DNA from: an uncultured Clostridia bacterium
GTDB lineage: Bacteria; Bacillota; Clostridia; Oscillospirales; Ruminococcaceae
Direction: 5' to 3'
DNA: 41,343 nucleotides
Assembly (NCBI GenBank): GCA_947627235.1
Contig: CANQVG010000015.1
Location: 1 to 41,343, forward strand
Positions 23,848-31,980 of the stretch are shown piece by piece; position 1 is the first letter of the stretch, and each line of letters starts with the position of its first letter. The notes below the pieces were generated by a model. It was given only the letters and a program-made list of their open reading frames with translations. It made no database searches and was not told the origin of the DNA. The translations under genes were made by a program, and so were the position numbers.

Positions 23848-25281
23848 TCATTCTGCGTCGGGGTCATAGCTCGAGAGCATATCGTTCAGCTCCTCGATAG
23901 AATAGTCGAGAGCCTCCTTATTGGATTCCTTGAGCTCTGCCCAAGTATTCTGAAGGTTCCTTCCGTTAAAGAGAATCATACTGTTCAGATATTCCATAGC
24001 ATCGCCGAGGTTGGTATATTGAACGATGGTGGTTCTCGACTTCGCAATCTTATACATCTCGTTCCACATATCGAGCATTTCCTGAGTCCAGCCGAGCTTT
24101 TCCCGCTTCTGCCGCTCGTCGATTCTGACAACCGTCGGGTCTATGATTCTGAATCTGTCACACGCCGCCAAAAGAGCTACTCCTTCAGGATTGGGAGCGT
24201 TCTTCACAAGGCAGTAGCCGCTCGGTACGGAGTCGATATAATATTCGCCGTCGCCGTTAGGGTCGCGCGGAACGGGTACTACCATTACGTCGCCCGCGTC
24301 GCCGTAGATGTTTTCAAAAGCTTCTCTCGAAACCATTTCGTCGAGAATAAAGCGGGAATCCATACCGAAGAGAATCTCTCCCTCTTTCATTCCGCCGGCG
24401 GATTCGCCGCGGTTGAGCGACCAACTGTTCCAAAGAGGATAGTGAAGCTCATTTTTCGTTACGTTCATAAGGAACATAGCGCCGCGCTCAATTCTCGGGT
24501 CGTCATAATTGGTGTAAAACTGCTTAGACTCCTGATCAAGCAGAATTACATATGTACCGGTGGAGCTCAGGAACGTGGCGTCGGTGTGCCAACTGTTGAA
24601 AGCGTAGCGTCCTGCGTCCGGATCGGAGAAGTCCAACGCCATATCATACATCTCGTCCCAAGTCCACTCGTTGTTGAGGAAGAGCTGGGCAGGATCGTCG
24701 AAGCCGTATTCATTGAACACTCTGCGGTTGTATAACACACAGCTGTTGTTCTGAATATCGGTTATGAACATATACGGCTCTCCACCGAGAGAGAAGAAAG
24801 CGTCGGAGAAATACTTCATCTCGGACCACAGAGGGTCGTCATAGTTGATATAATCGCCGACCGGCGCCAGCATCTGCTGAGTAAAATAGGTGGGGAACAG
24901 ACTTTCCCAAGCCCTTGTGAAATCAGGAGGAGTGCCTCCGATAACCGCAGTGGCAAGGTCGGTGGAAAAATCGGCATATGTAGTTTCCTGCCACTCAACA
25001 TTTCCCTTATACTTGTTCTGAAAAGTCCAGTAGCCGGTCTGAATCATTTCGTCCTCGGAATAGTTGTGGAAATCGTCGTAGTAATAGAAATACGTGAGAG
25101 TGGTATTCGCACCCGCTGCATTCTCATAATCGGGCAGAACAATGTTCGCCGCGGCGAGTATATCCTCGGCGTCCTCGGTGCTCAGAGTGAGCTATACGGT
25201 CTGACGTTTTTGAGACCCGCACCCTACAAGCGCAACAATAAGAATCACCGCCAACAGCATTGCCAATGTCCTTTTTAACAT
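23848..25281 (-). pseudogene. ABC transporter solute-binding lipoprotein, broken by an in-frame TAG
   Basis: The frame starts at ATG 25281 with a good lipoprotein signal peptide (MLKRTLAMLLAVILIVALVG, then the lipobox cysteine at 20). Codon 30 (25194-25192) is TAG, after which the same frame continues undisturbed for 447 codons. The body resembles family-1 extracellular sugar-binding proteins (ADFSTDLATAVIGGTPPD, EWTWDEMYDMALDFSDPD, FGMDSRF, VPVPRDPNGDGEYYIDS). No permease genes are adjacent. Promoter and terminator look intact. It could be a fresh pseudogene, a phase-variant or sequencing error, or a site of stop readthrough. TAG serves as a normal stop elsewhere, as in mreD. Confidence 0.75.
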
Positions 25282-25383
25282 ATAAATTCTCCTTTCATAT
25301 GACTTAGGCAGTTGCGAACAGATGCCGACGCCGGAAAAAACTTGCTGCAAACTGCACTAAAATTGCTGAAAACTCACAAAAAT

Positions 25384-25412
25384 ATTATAACATATTGTCT
25401 TTTTTGTATCAA
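25384..25412 (-). promoter_or_regulatory. Sigma-A promoter of the solute-binding gene
   Basis: TTGATA (25412-25407), 17-nt spacer, TATAAT (25389-25384) on the minus strand, giving a leader of about 100 nt. The rest of the 25282-25490 gap is AT-rich with no gene seen. Confidence 0.8.
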
Positions 25413-25490
25413 CCATCAGTTGCAACAATTATACAGCAATTTTTTTGTATATTTCATCAATGATATCTACAAATCTGTCAAAATAGATAA

Positions 25491-25527
25491 CAAAAATCGC
25501 ACATCCGCAAAACACGGCTGTGCGATT
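25491..25527 (-). terminator. Rho-independent terminator after the SH3-domain gene
   Basis: A 9-bp perfect stem AATCGCACA (25495-25503) with TGTGCGATT (25519-25527), followed by TTTTTG on the minus strand, lies just after the stop at 25536. Confidence 0.85.
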
Positions 25528-25535
25528 CATGTTTA

Positions 25536-26738
25536 TTACGGCTCGGACACGTCGGGCGTATCCTGCCCGCTTTCGGGAGCGGAAGGTTCCGTCTCGTAGG
25601 GGGATATCTCGGGAGGGTCGGTTACCAAAGGCGTTGTTTCCGACGGCTCGCTTTGCGTCGGCTCCGTCTCGGAAGACTCGGGAGGCGAGGTCTCGGGCGG
25701 CGAAGTTGCGGGAGGGTCGGTGACGGGCGGATATGTAACAGGCGGTTCGGTGACGGGAGGCTGGGGTACGGTGGGAACCGTCTGCGGAGGAGGAGTCTGA
25801 GGCGGGTAATCGAGGTAATATGTTGTCGTGACCGACGTCTCCGCCGACGTTTCCTCGGAAGACATCTCCTCAGATGTGTAGGTTTCCACGGTAGAAAGAA
25901 CCGTTTCAGGCTCTGTTTCTGTCGTCACCGGCTCGGTTTCCAAAACGGTGGTTGAGCGGCTTCTTACGCGCTTTTCGCTCAGACTGTCCGCAGAAACATA
26001 TGCCTCAAAGCCGTTATACCAGATGCTCGCCCAGCCGTCTTCGCGTATTTCTATTACCTCGACTTTTTCATTTCGGGAGAAGTAGCCCATAATCATCGAA
26101 CTATCGTCGGGCATTAGCCTTATATTCACGGTTTCGGAGGCGTACATAGTATGCGTCTCGGGCGGTTCCTCAAAAACCGTCGAAGTTACGGGAGGCTCCG
26201 TAGCGGGCGCTGCGGTTGTGGGCGGAAGCGTAGTTGTGACGGGGGGCTCGGTTGTGACATAAGTGGTCACCGCGGGCAGGGGCGTCTCAGAGTCATCCGG
26301 CTCGGGTGGCTCACGCTCGGGCTCGGGCATATCGCAGAAGCCGAGATGCGCGCCCAAGGTTCGAAGCGCCCTGCCGAAAGGCAGAGTAACCTTATAATAT
26401 TCGGACAGCTCGGCGGTACCGCCGCCTCTTAGAATAGAAGCAATAGTAAGCTTCGGAGCGCTGCCGCTTCTTGAAAGAAAGGCAAAGCTCAGCGCGAGGA
26501 TAAGTACGGTAAGCGTGAGAACCGCAACATTGATGAGATTGCAGCCCGCCACTCTCGTCTCTTTGGAGAGACCCCTGAGAAGGCTGTCAGCGTCGGAGGT
26601 CTTTGCGGCAGCGGCACGGGTGTATTTGAGGTCAAATTCATCGCCTTTGACGCCGATTTCAAACTTCGGCACCGACGAAACCGGACCCGCCTTTTTCTGA
26701 ACGGAAGCGGACTTCTTTTTATTTCGGTTTTTTGCCAC
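25536..26738 (-). CDS. Membrane-anchored bacterial SH3-domain protein with Pro/Thr-rich linkers
   Basis: A protein of 400 aa. Residues 1-67 are a basic cytoplasmic part, about 68-88 a membrane segment, about 140-195 a Pro/Thr/Glu-rich linker, and about 196-255 a bacterial SH3 domain (TVNIRLMPDDSSMIMGYF, GWASIWYNGFEAYVSADSL). From about 265 to the end is a low-complexity tail of PPVT/EPPVT-type repeats. SH3b domains bind peptidoglycan, so a wall-associated surface protein is likely. The start is GTG 26738, 7 nt after AAAGGAGG. It follows the AlgI-like gene by 33 nt and probably shares its promoter. Confidence 0.8.
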   Translation of the reverse strand: MAKNRNKKKSASVQKKAGPVSSVPKFEIGVKGDEFDLKYTRAAAAKTSDADSLLRGLSKETRVAGCNLINVAVLTLTVLILALSFAFLSRSGSAPKLTIASILRGGGTAELSEYYKVTLPFGRALRTLGAHLGFCDMPEPEREPPEPDDSETPLPAVTTYVTTEPPVTTTLPPTTAAPATEPPVTSTVFEEPPETHTMYASETVNIRLMPDDSSMIMGYFSRNEKVEVIEIREDGWASIWYNGFEAYVSADSLSEKRVRSRSTTVLETEPVTTETEPETVLSTVETYTSEEMSSEETSAETSVTTTYYLDYPPQTPPPQTVPTVPQPPVTEPPVTYPPVTDPPATSPPETSPPESSETEPTQSEPSETTPLVTDPPEISPYETEPSAPESGQDTPDVSEP

Positions 26739-26771
26739 AGGTTATCCTCCTTTCGCTGAATTTCAGACTGT

Positions 26772-28088
26772 TCATACCGCTGCGGAAGCGCAGCTTATTA
26801 TCAGAAGAATCACACATATAACCGTTTCTACGGCTCTTGCCGCGCCGTAGAATTTTTCGCTTTCCGCCATTTTAAGCCTTATCTCGGCGGTCAGCGCTCT
26901 GCGAAGCGGAGAAACGGCAAAAACGCCGATTATAAGCCACGGCAGGCTGCGCATCAGCTCGTCGTGCAGGGCGAACGTGACGTCATATCCGTAATCTGTA
27001 GAGAAAGACGAGAAAAACGCTGCGATTCCGCCCGCAGTGTCAAAAATCGGAACCGAAAACGCGAAAATAAGAATCACTGCCGAAAAGACCGCGTCGGAAA
27101 CACGGCTTCTGCGTCCCGGTATACATTCAAGCACGGCGGCAAGAATTATTATGCCGACAAAGGCGCCCGCAGCGACGCCGAGACCGAGCATAATTCCCGC
27201 CGAAACGAGCGACAGAAGCACGAGCGATATTATAACTCCGACAGCCGAGCGCTCAAAAAAGCATCTTCTTACAAACTCCGCAAAGCCCTCCCACATTTCG
27301 CAAACATGGTCCGAAACCCTGAAACGCGGCACGAATGCGGGGGTGCGAAGCCGCGGAGAAAGACCGCTCATAAGTCCGAGTCCGCAGGACATTTCAAGCA
27401 CGCCTGCGGTCACGGCGTATACTTCGCCTACGGTTACAAGAACAAGCAGAACGGCGTTTGCCCACGGGAAAGCGTCATATTCCACCGCAGCAAGACGTAC
27501 TCTGTCAAACGAAAGACCGATAATCGCGGTCATCGCAAAGCCTTTTATAAATTCAACGAGACCCGTCGACATCTTTGACAGCGCGGGGCGACGGCTTTTG
27601 AGAGCCTTTTCGGACGTTCTGTAGTCGGCAAGCGGGGCGATGAGCATATTCTCAAGCGAAATAAAATACGCGGCGAGCGCGAAGAAATCTTTTTCAGGCT
27701 CCATTCCAGAAGCGACGTCCTTATTATAAAGTATACATCTCAGGGCAAAGAGAACAAAGCCTACTGATATAAGCGCAGAGCCTAAAGATGCGCCGGTTCC
27801 GGAAACGGCGGCAAGATAAACTGCGGTCAGCACCGCGGACGCGTCGCCCAAAATTTCAAAAAAGAGCATGTTTTTGCGGCGAGGAATAAATCCGAGTATA
27901 TATATAATGAATACCGGAGCCATAATAAGCAGATAATATACAGGAGCCTGCCCGCGTCCCCAAGCGATGAATACGAGCGAAGCCGCGACGGACACCGCGT
28001 TTTTTGACCAAGGCTCACGGCAGCAGAAGCTCAGCGTGAGATATATCGGCAAAAACGCAAAGACGAATATCAAATCGCTAAATATCAC
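26772..28088 (-). CDS. AlgI/MBOAT-like membrane protein, probably catalytically inactive
   Basis: A polytopic membrane protein of 438 aa. The N-terminus IFSDLIFVFAFLPIYLTLSF and ASLVFIAWG match the start of AlgI-type O-acyltransferases (MBOAT). The later VLEMSCGLGLMSGLSPRL fits their GYSDMAIGLG-type motif. The following catalytic FWRRWHIxLS motif appears as EMWEGFAEF, so the active-site His is replaced by Ala270 in this alignment. The protein is also shorter than the usual 470 or more. It may be a non-enzymatic relative or have a different function. The start is GTG 28088, 8 nt after GGAG, with a consensus promoter just upstream. Confidence 0.65.
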   Translation of the reverse strand: MIFSDLIFVFAFLPIYLTLSFCCREPWSKNAVSVAASLVFIAWGRGQAPVYYLLIMAPVFIIYILGFIPRRKNMLFFEILGDASAVLTAVYLAAVSGTGASLGSALISVGFVLFALRCILYNKDVASGMEPEKDFFALAAYFISLENMLIAPLADYRTSEKALKSRRPALSKMSTGLVEFIKGFAMTAIIGLSFDRVRLAAVEYDAFPWANAVLLVLVTVGEVYAVTAGVLEMSCGLGLMSGLSPRLRTPAFVPRFRVSDHVCEMWEGFAEFVRRCFFERSAVGVIISLVLLSLVSAGIMLGLGVAAGAFVGIIILAAVLECIPGRRSRVSDAVFSAVILIFAFSVPIFDTAGGIAAFFSSFSTDYGYDVTFALHDELMRSLPWLIIGVFAVSPLRRALTAEIRLKMAESEKFYGAARAVETVICVILLIISCASAAV

Positions 28089-28121
28089 TTCCGTCGCTCC
28101 TCTCTTTATCAATCTTTGAAT

Positions 28122-28150
28122 AGTATACCTCAGGTTTTCGATTCTGTCAA
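28122..28150 (-). promoter_or_regulatory. Sigma-A promoter of the AlgI-like and SH3 genes
   Basis: TTGACA (28150-28145), 17-nt spacer, TATACT (28127-28122) on the minus strand, about 35 nt before the start codon. It faces the htrA gene divergently. Confidence 0.85.
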
Positions 28151-28262
28151 TGAGATATCTGCATTTTACTGTGAAAAAGACCCGCATAAGCCGTACATCC
28201 GCCCGTAATAAGCAAATCGCCAAAAATTCCGATTTCTTTCATACAGTTTTCACATATGCCGA

Positions 28263-28268
28263 TATAAT
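28263..28268 (+). promoter_or_regulatory. Probable -10 of the htrA promoter
   Basis: A perfect TATAAT lies 84 nt before the htrA start. The -35 region (CATACA at 17 nt, TTCATA at 19 nt) is weak, so an activator or another sigma factor may be involved. Confidence 0.5.
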
Positions 28269-28351
28269 TATTATTACAAACTCAAAGCGGCGCCCGGGGC
28301 CGCAGATACATTTTCCGGCATTTTTTCTTTACTTCTTGGAGGTAAATGACT

Positions 28352-30001
28352 ATGAACGAATTTGATATTAACGATAACACCCAAAACAACGAGGAAAACC
28401 AAAACGGTACTAAGGATGCAACTTCCGAGCAGAATCCTTCCAAGCCGTCCGAGATTGAAGCCGTTGCGCCGCAGTCCGGCGAGCAAAAGCCTTCGGATGT
28501 CGAAGAACACAGATACTCCGAACCTTTTACCGAAAACAGACAGACCGGCAATCAGCAGCCATATTTCGGTCAGCAGCCAGTCCAGCCGTCGCCTCAGCAG
28601 CAAAACTATATTCCGTACAACCAGCCCTATCAGCAGAACCCCCCGTATAACCGGCAGTACGGTCAGGCGCAGCAGCCCTCTATGGGCTACTATCAGCCGC
28701 ATACTAATGAATACATCTACAGTCCGGCGCCGTCTCCCAAAAAGAGCAAAGCCGGCAAGATAGCTCTTATATGTATAGCCGCAATTCTCACGGTATTCGT
28801 ATTCTCGGTCGGAATTTACTCGGTTTTTACAATCGGCGAGAGATACAGCATCGACCAGTTTTCCGATAATCTGTTTGCCGACAGGGACGGCAGTTCCTCT
28901 AAAAAAGACGACGACTATATAGACGACCACCGAAACGACACTGAGGTCGAGGGCGAAGATGAAATTCCCGAAGAAAACCATTCCGCTCAAAACGTTGCCG
29001 TCACTCCCACTCCGGTGCGCGACTATCCTTCGCTCGAGCAGCTTTCGACTCCCTCCGACGCTATGAGTCTGCCCGACATCTACGATAAGGTCATACAATC
29101 GGTAGTCGGAGTTTCCTGCTACGTCGAGGGCGGCACCCAGACAGGCACCGGCTTTGTAATCGACGCCGAAGAGGGCTACATCGTCACCAATGCGCATGTC
29201 ATAGAAGACTACGTCACCGTTATGATTGTCGACCACGATCTCAATGAATACGAGGCGGAGGTAATAGGATTCGACACTCAGTCGGATATTGCTGTGCTTC
29301 GCATAGACCCCAGCGACAAGGACCTCGTAGCGGTTGACCTCGGCACCTCTGACGACCTAAGAATAGGCGAGCTTGCAATAGCGATAGGCAACCCGCTCGG
29401 ATTTGACCTCTACGGCACTATGACCACCGGAATTATCTCGGGTCTTGACCGCACCGTCACCATCAGCGACATCACAATGAACCTTTTGCAGACCAGCGCC
29501 TCTATCAACAACGGCAACTCGGGCGGTCCGCTCATAGACGCCTACGGCAGAGTTATAGGAATCACCTCGGCAAAAGTTGCCTCAACCTACGGTGAAAGCC
29601 TCGGCTTTGCGATCCCGATCGACGAAGCCATTCCGATAATCGAAAATCTCATTCAGTACGGTTACGTTATAGGCAGACCGAGCATAGGAATCTCGGGGCA
29701 GGATATTTCCGAGCTTCTTTCACTCTACCTCAGGCTTCCGCAGGGCATACTTGTTCATTCGGTAACTCCGGGTTCGGGCGCCGAGGCGGCGGGAATTATG
29801 CCCGAAGACGTAATAATCGGCATTCAGGGTGAAACAATAACCAATATGAACGAGCTGAACAATATCAAGAATCAGTATTCCGTCGGAGACACGATTACCC
29901 TCACTATTTACCGTATTGTCCCTCGTTCGGATACGGTCGGACGTTCAAAGGGCGAGAGCTTCGATGTAGAAGTAGTTCTCGGAGAATCGACTCCCGAATA
30001 A
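28352..30001 (+). CDS. htrA: HtrA/DegP-family membrane serine protease with PDZ domain
   Basis: A protein of 549 aa. Residues 1-130 are a cytoplasmic, probably disordered part rich in Gln, Asn, Pro and Tyr; about 136-160 a membrane segment; about 160-225 an acidic linker. The trypsin-like domain has the catalytic triad His282 (TNAHVIE), Asp312 (SDIAVLRID) and Ser390 (NNGNSGGPL). A PDZ domain follows at about 435-535 (GILVHSVTPGSGAEAAGIMPEDVI). It degrades or refolds damaged proteins at the outer face of the membrane. I prefer ATG 28352 (9 nt after GGAGG) to ATG 28346 (3 nt). The long N-terminal tail is unusual for the family's better-known members. Confidence 0.92.
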   Translation: MNEFDINDNTQNNEENQNGTKDATSEQNPSKPSEIEAVAPQSGEQKPSDVEEHRYSEPFTENRQTGNQQPYFGQQPVQPSPQQQNYIPYNQPYQQNPPYNRQYGQAQQPSMGYYQPHTNEYIYSPAPSPKKSKAGKIALICIAAILTVFVFSVGIYSVFTIGERYSIDQFSDNLFADRDGSSSKKDDDYIDDHRNDTEVEGEDEIPEENHSAQNVAVTPTPVRDYPSLEQLSTPSDAMSLPDIYDKVIQSVVGVSCYVEGGTQTGTGFVIDAEEGYIVTNAHVIEDYVTVMIVDHDLNEYEAEVIGFDTQSDIAVLRIDPSDKDLVAVDLGTSDDLRIGELAIAIGNPLGFDLYGTMTTGIISGLDRTVTISDITMNLLQTSASINNGNSGGPLIDAYGRVIGITSAKVASTYGESLGFAIPIDEAIPIIENLIQYGYVIGRPSIGISGQDISELLSLYLRLPQGILVHSVTPGSGAEAAGIMPEDVIIGIQGETITNMNELNNIKNQYSVGDTITLTIYRIVPRSDTVGRSKGESFDVEVVLGESTPE

Positions 30002-30149
30002 TAACCAAGACATCCTGATTAACTTTTTCATATTTTCCCTTTCTTTTTGCGCGCCCGGGGTCACAGGGCTTCGGGCGCAGCACACCCCCCATTCAAGCCA
30101 GCTTCCAGCATTTTTTAGTGCGCTGTTTTCATTTTTTCCCTCTCGGAAG

Positions 30150-30185
30150 GCAGTCGATCGCTACGCGGTCGGCTGCTTTTCCTTT
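30150..30185 (+). terminator. Rho-independent terminator downstream of htrA
   Basis: A 12-bp stem (30150-30161 with 30165-30176, two G-T pairs) with a 3-nt loop is followed by TTTTCCTTT. It lies 148 nt after the htrA stop. The 30002-30149 stretch holds a GC-rich imperfect hairpin without T-run and no gene that I can see. Confidence 0.8.
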
Positions 30186-30251
30186 GCAAAAGTTTTGGAC
30201 TGAAATTTATAAAATGTTTGCAGACTGTACGTCTCTCTGACTTCCGGTCTC

Positions 30252-30280
30252 TTGACAAAGCGACGGCAAGGGTCTAATAT
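30252..30280 (+). promoter_or_regulatory. Sigma-A promoter of the amidohydrolase gene
   Basis: TTGACA (30252-30257), 17-nt spacer, TAATAT (30275-30280), about 30 nt before the start codon. Confidence 0.85.
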
Positions 30281-30309
30281 AAATTAAGTTTCAGAAAGAG
30301 GAGATACAT

Positions 30310-31110
30310 ATGCACCCTATTATAGACTGCCACTGCCACATATACCCCGATAAAATCGCCGCGAAAGCAACCGAAAGCATCGGAAAATTCTATGACCTGC
30401 CGATGGCTTACGGAGGCACCGCCGCAGAAATGCTCCAAAAAAGCCGGGATGCAGGAATCACCCACAGTGTGGTGTTCTCCGTGGCGACAAAGCCGTCGCA
30501 GGTCGGAAGCATTAACGCTTTCATCGCCGACGAGGTCAAAAAGGAAAAGAATCTTATAGGTCTCGGAGCCGTGCATCCGGACAGCGAAGACCAGCGCGCC
30601 GACATCGACAGCATAGTTTCGCTCGGTCTGAAAGGCGTAAAGCTTCACCCCGACTTTCAGGGCTTCGCGATCGACGACCCGCGCTGTCTGAAAATCTATG
30701 AGTTATGCCGCGAACGCGGACTTATCGTGCTGATACATATGGGCGACCTTCGCTACGACTTCTCAAGCCCGGGCAGGCTGATACCCGTGCTGCAAAAATT
30801 TGACGGCTTAAAGGTGATAGGCGCGCATTTCGGAGGCTGGAGCCTCTGGAAAAGGGCGCAGGAACAGCTCTGCGGCTTCAAAAACTTCAGAGTCGACTGT
30901 TCAAGCTCGCTGGCGTTTATTCCGCCCGAGGAGGCAAAAGGCATTATCCGTGCGTACGGCGCCGAACGGGTGCTGTTTGGTACCGACTACCCTATGTGGG
31001 ACTTCAAAGCCGAACTTGACCGCTTTTACGGTCTTGAGCTTTCCGACGAGGAAAACCGCCTGATACTTTATAAAAATTCGGCGGAGGTGTTTGGCATAAA
31101 ACTTGCATAA
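30310..31110 (+). CDS. Amidohydrolase family protein (metal-dependent hydrolase)
   Basis: A 266-aa TIM-barrel hydrolase. Metal-site residues in family order are visible: His8 and His10 (CHCH), His113 near Lys111, His143 (LIHMGD), His173 (GAHFGG) and Asp226 (GTDYP). This pattern fits the amidohydrolase-2 group, which contains decarboxylases and lactonases. The substrate is unknown and no pathway neighbours are present. GAGGAG lies 6 nt before ATG 30310. Confidence 0.85.
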   Translation: MHPIIDCHCHIYPDKIAAKATESIGKFYDLPMAYGGTAAEMLQKSRDAGITHSVVFSVATKPSQVGSINAFIADEVKKEKNLIGLGAVHPDSEDQRADIDSIVSLGLKGVKLHPDFQGFAIDDPRCLKIYELCRERGLIVLIHMGDLRYDFSSPGRLIPVLQKFDGLKVIGAHFGGWSLWKRAQEQLCGFKNFRVDCSSSLAFIPPEEAKGIIRAYGAERVLFGTDYPMWDFKAELDRFYGLELSDEENRLILYKNSAEVFGIKLA

Positions 31111-31165
31111 CTGACCCTCAAGCTGTGCATAATACTGACATCTCAATGAAAAGGAAGTGTCAGTT

Positions 31166-31627
31166 ATGACTCTAACGCCAAAGGAAACCTCTCTGCTCAA
31201 GGACCTCAAGGGTCAGGAAAAGCTCTGTTGGGAGAAGTACGACAAATATAGCTGCAACGCCTGCTCCACCGAACTTAAAAACCTGTTCAGCGAAATGGCG
31301 CAGACCGAAAAACAGCACTACGACTCCATCAACCAGATGCTCACGGGAACCGTTCCTCAGATGCCCACCGGTCTTCAGAACGAAAACAACAAGTGGTGCA
31401 AAAAAGTTCAGTACGCCGACGAGCAGTCCCGAGACATCGACAAGTTCCTCTGCACGGATATGCTCGCTTCTGAGAAGCACGCCTCTTCTCTCTATGACGT
31501 GAGCGTATTTGAGTTTTCCGATCCCGCCGCCAGAAAGGCTCTCAACCACATTCAGGCCGAGGAGCAGCAGCACGGCGAAAAGCTCTACGCTTATATGTCC
31601 CAGAACAACATGTACCCGAACGAATAA
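31166..31627 (+). CDS. CotF-family spore coat protein (ferritin-like helical fold)
   Basis: A 153-aa, mostly helical protein. It has LTPKETSLLKDLKGQEKLCW, SEMAQTEKQHYDSINQML, then ASEKHASSLYDVSVFEF and LNHIQAEEQQHGEKLYAYMS, the pattern of clostridial CotF-like coat proteins. Its role is presumed in the spore coat. I chose ATG 31166 (8 nt after AAGGAAG); an in-frame GTG 9 nt earlier overlaps that site. Upstream, AAC and GCATA about 16 nt apart weakly resemble a sigma-K promoter, fitting late mother-cell expression. Confidence 0.8.
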   Translation: MTLTPKETSLLKDLKGQEKLCWEKYDKYSCNACSTELKNLFSEMAQTEKQHYDSINQMLTGTVPQMPTGLQNENNKWCKKVQYADEQSRDIDKFLCTDMLASEKHASSLYDVSVFEFSDPAARKALNHIQAEEQQHGEKLYAYMSQNNMYPNE

Positions 31628-31660
31628 CTTAAGCCGTCTTCTCATTGACATAACACTTCT

Positions 31661-31726
31661 TATGCCCTGCCCAAAAAGCAGGGCATACATATGCGTCGGC
31701 AGACTTACAGGGTCTGCCGCGTTTTT
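31661..31726 (+). terminator. Two tandem hairpins, the second a canonical terminator
   Basis: TATGCCCTGC/GCAGGGCATA (31661-31687, 10 bp, no T-run) is followed by CGGCAGAC/GTCTGCCG (31697-31719) with CGTTTTTATT after it. They end the coat protein transcript. The rest of the 31727-31913 gap holds only direct repeats and no gene. Confidence 0.8.
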
Positions 31727-31913
31727 ATTATGAGCTTCTTCGGCAATTTGAACAGATTTTTCTGTGAGGTTTTGTGTTGAAAACTTTTCTTGCAATGTTG
31801 AAAACCCGTGAATTATGCAAAAACGAATACCTATAGCCTTAAGCAGTCGGACGCGCTCCGAGTCCGTCTTCAAAAATGAGGTTATTTTTTAAGAAATTTT
31901 ATGAAAAAACCGC

Positions 31914-31942
31914 TTGTAACCCGAAGACAAATGTGATATACT
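31914..31942 (+). promoter_or_regulatory. Sigma-A promoter of the mreBCD-mrdA operon
   Basis: TTGTAA (31914-31919), 17-nt spacer, TATACT (31937-31942), about 38 nt before the mreB start. Confidence 0.75.
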
Positions 31943-31980
31943 TATGCTGAAATAATTTCCGCAAAAGGAAGGTATAAAAT

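Noticed and set aside
25691-25800. Repeats in the SH3 gene tail as a CRISPR-like or minisatellite array
   Set aside because: The repeats are codon-level PPVT/EPPVT patterns with irregular length and no conserved spacers, so they are protein low-complexity.
28274-29236. A 320-codon minus-strand open frame opposite htrA
   Set aside because: It mirrors the htrA coding sequence, including the catalytic domain, and shows no motifs of its own.
30049-30090. GC-rich hairpin after htrA as its terminator
   Set aside because: The stem has a bulge and no T-run follows; the stronger stem at 30150-30176 with TTTTCCTTT is preferred.
31116-31145. Firm call of a sigma-K promoter before the CotF-like gene
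   Set aside because: AAC and GCATA are about 16 nt apart but the rest of the -10 (CATANNNTA) does not match fully.
31172-31873. A 233-codon minus-strand open frame across the CotF-like gene
   Set aside because: Shadow of the coat protein gene on the opposite strand; no recognisable domain and it runs through two terminator hairpins.
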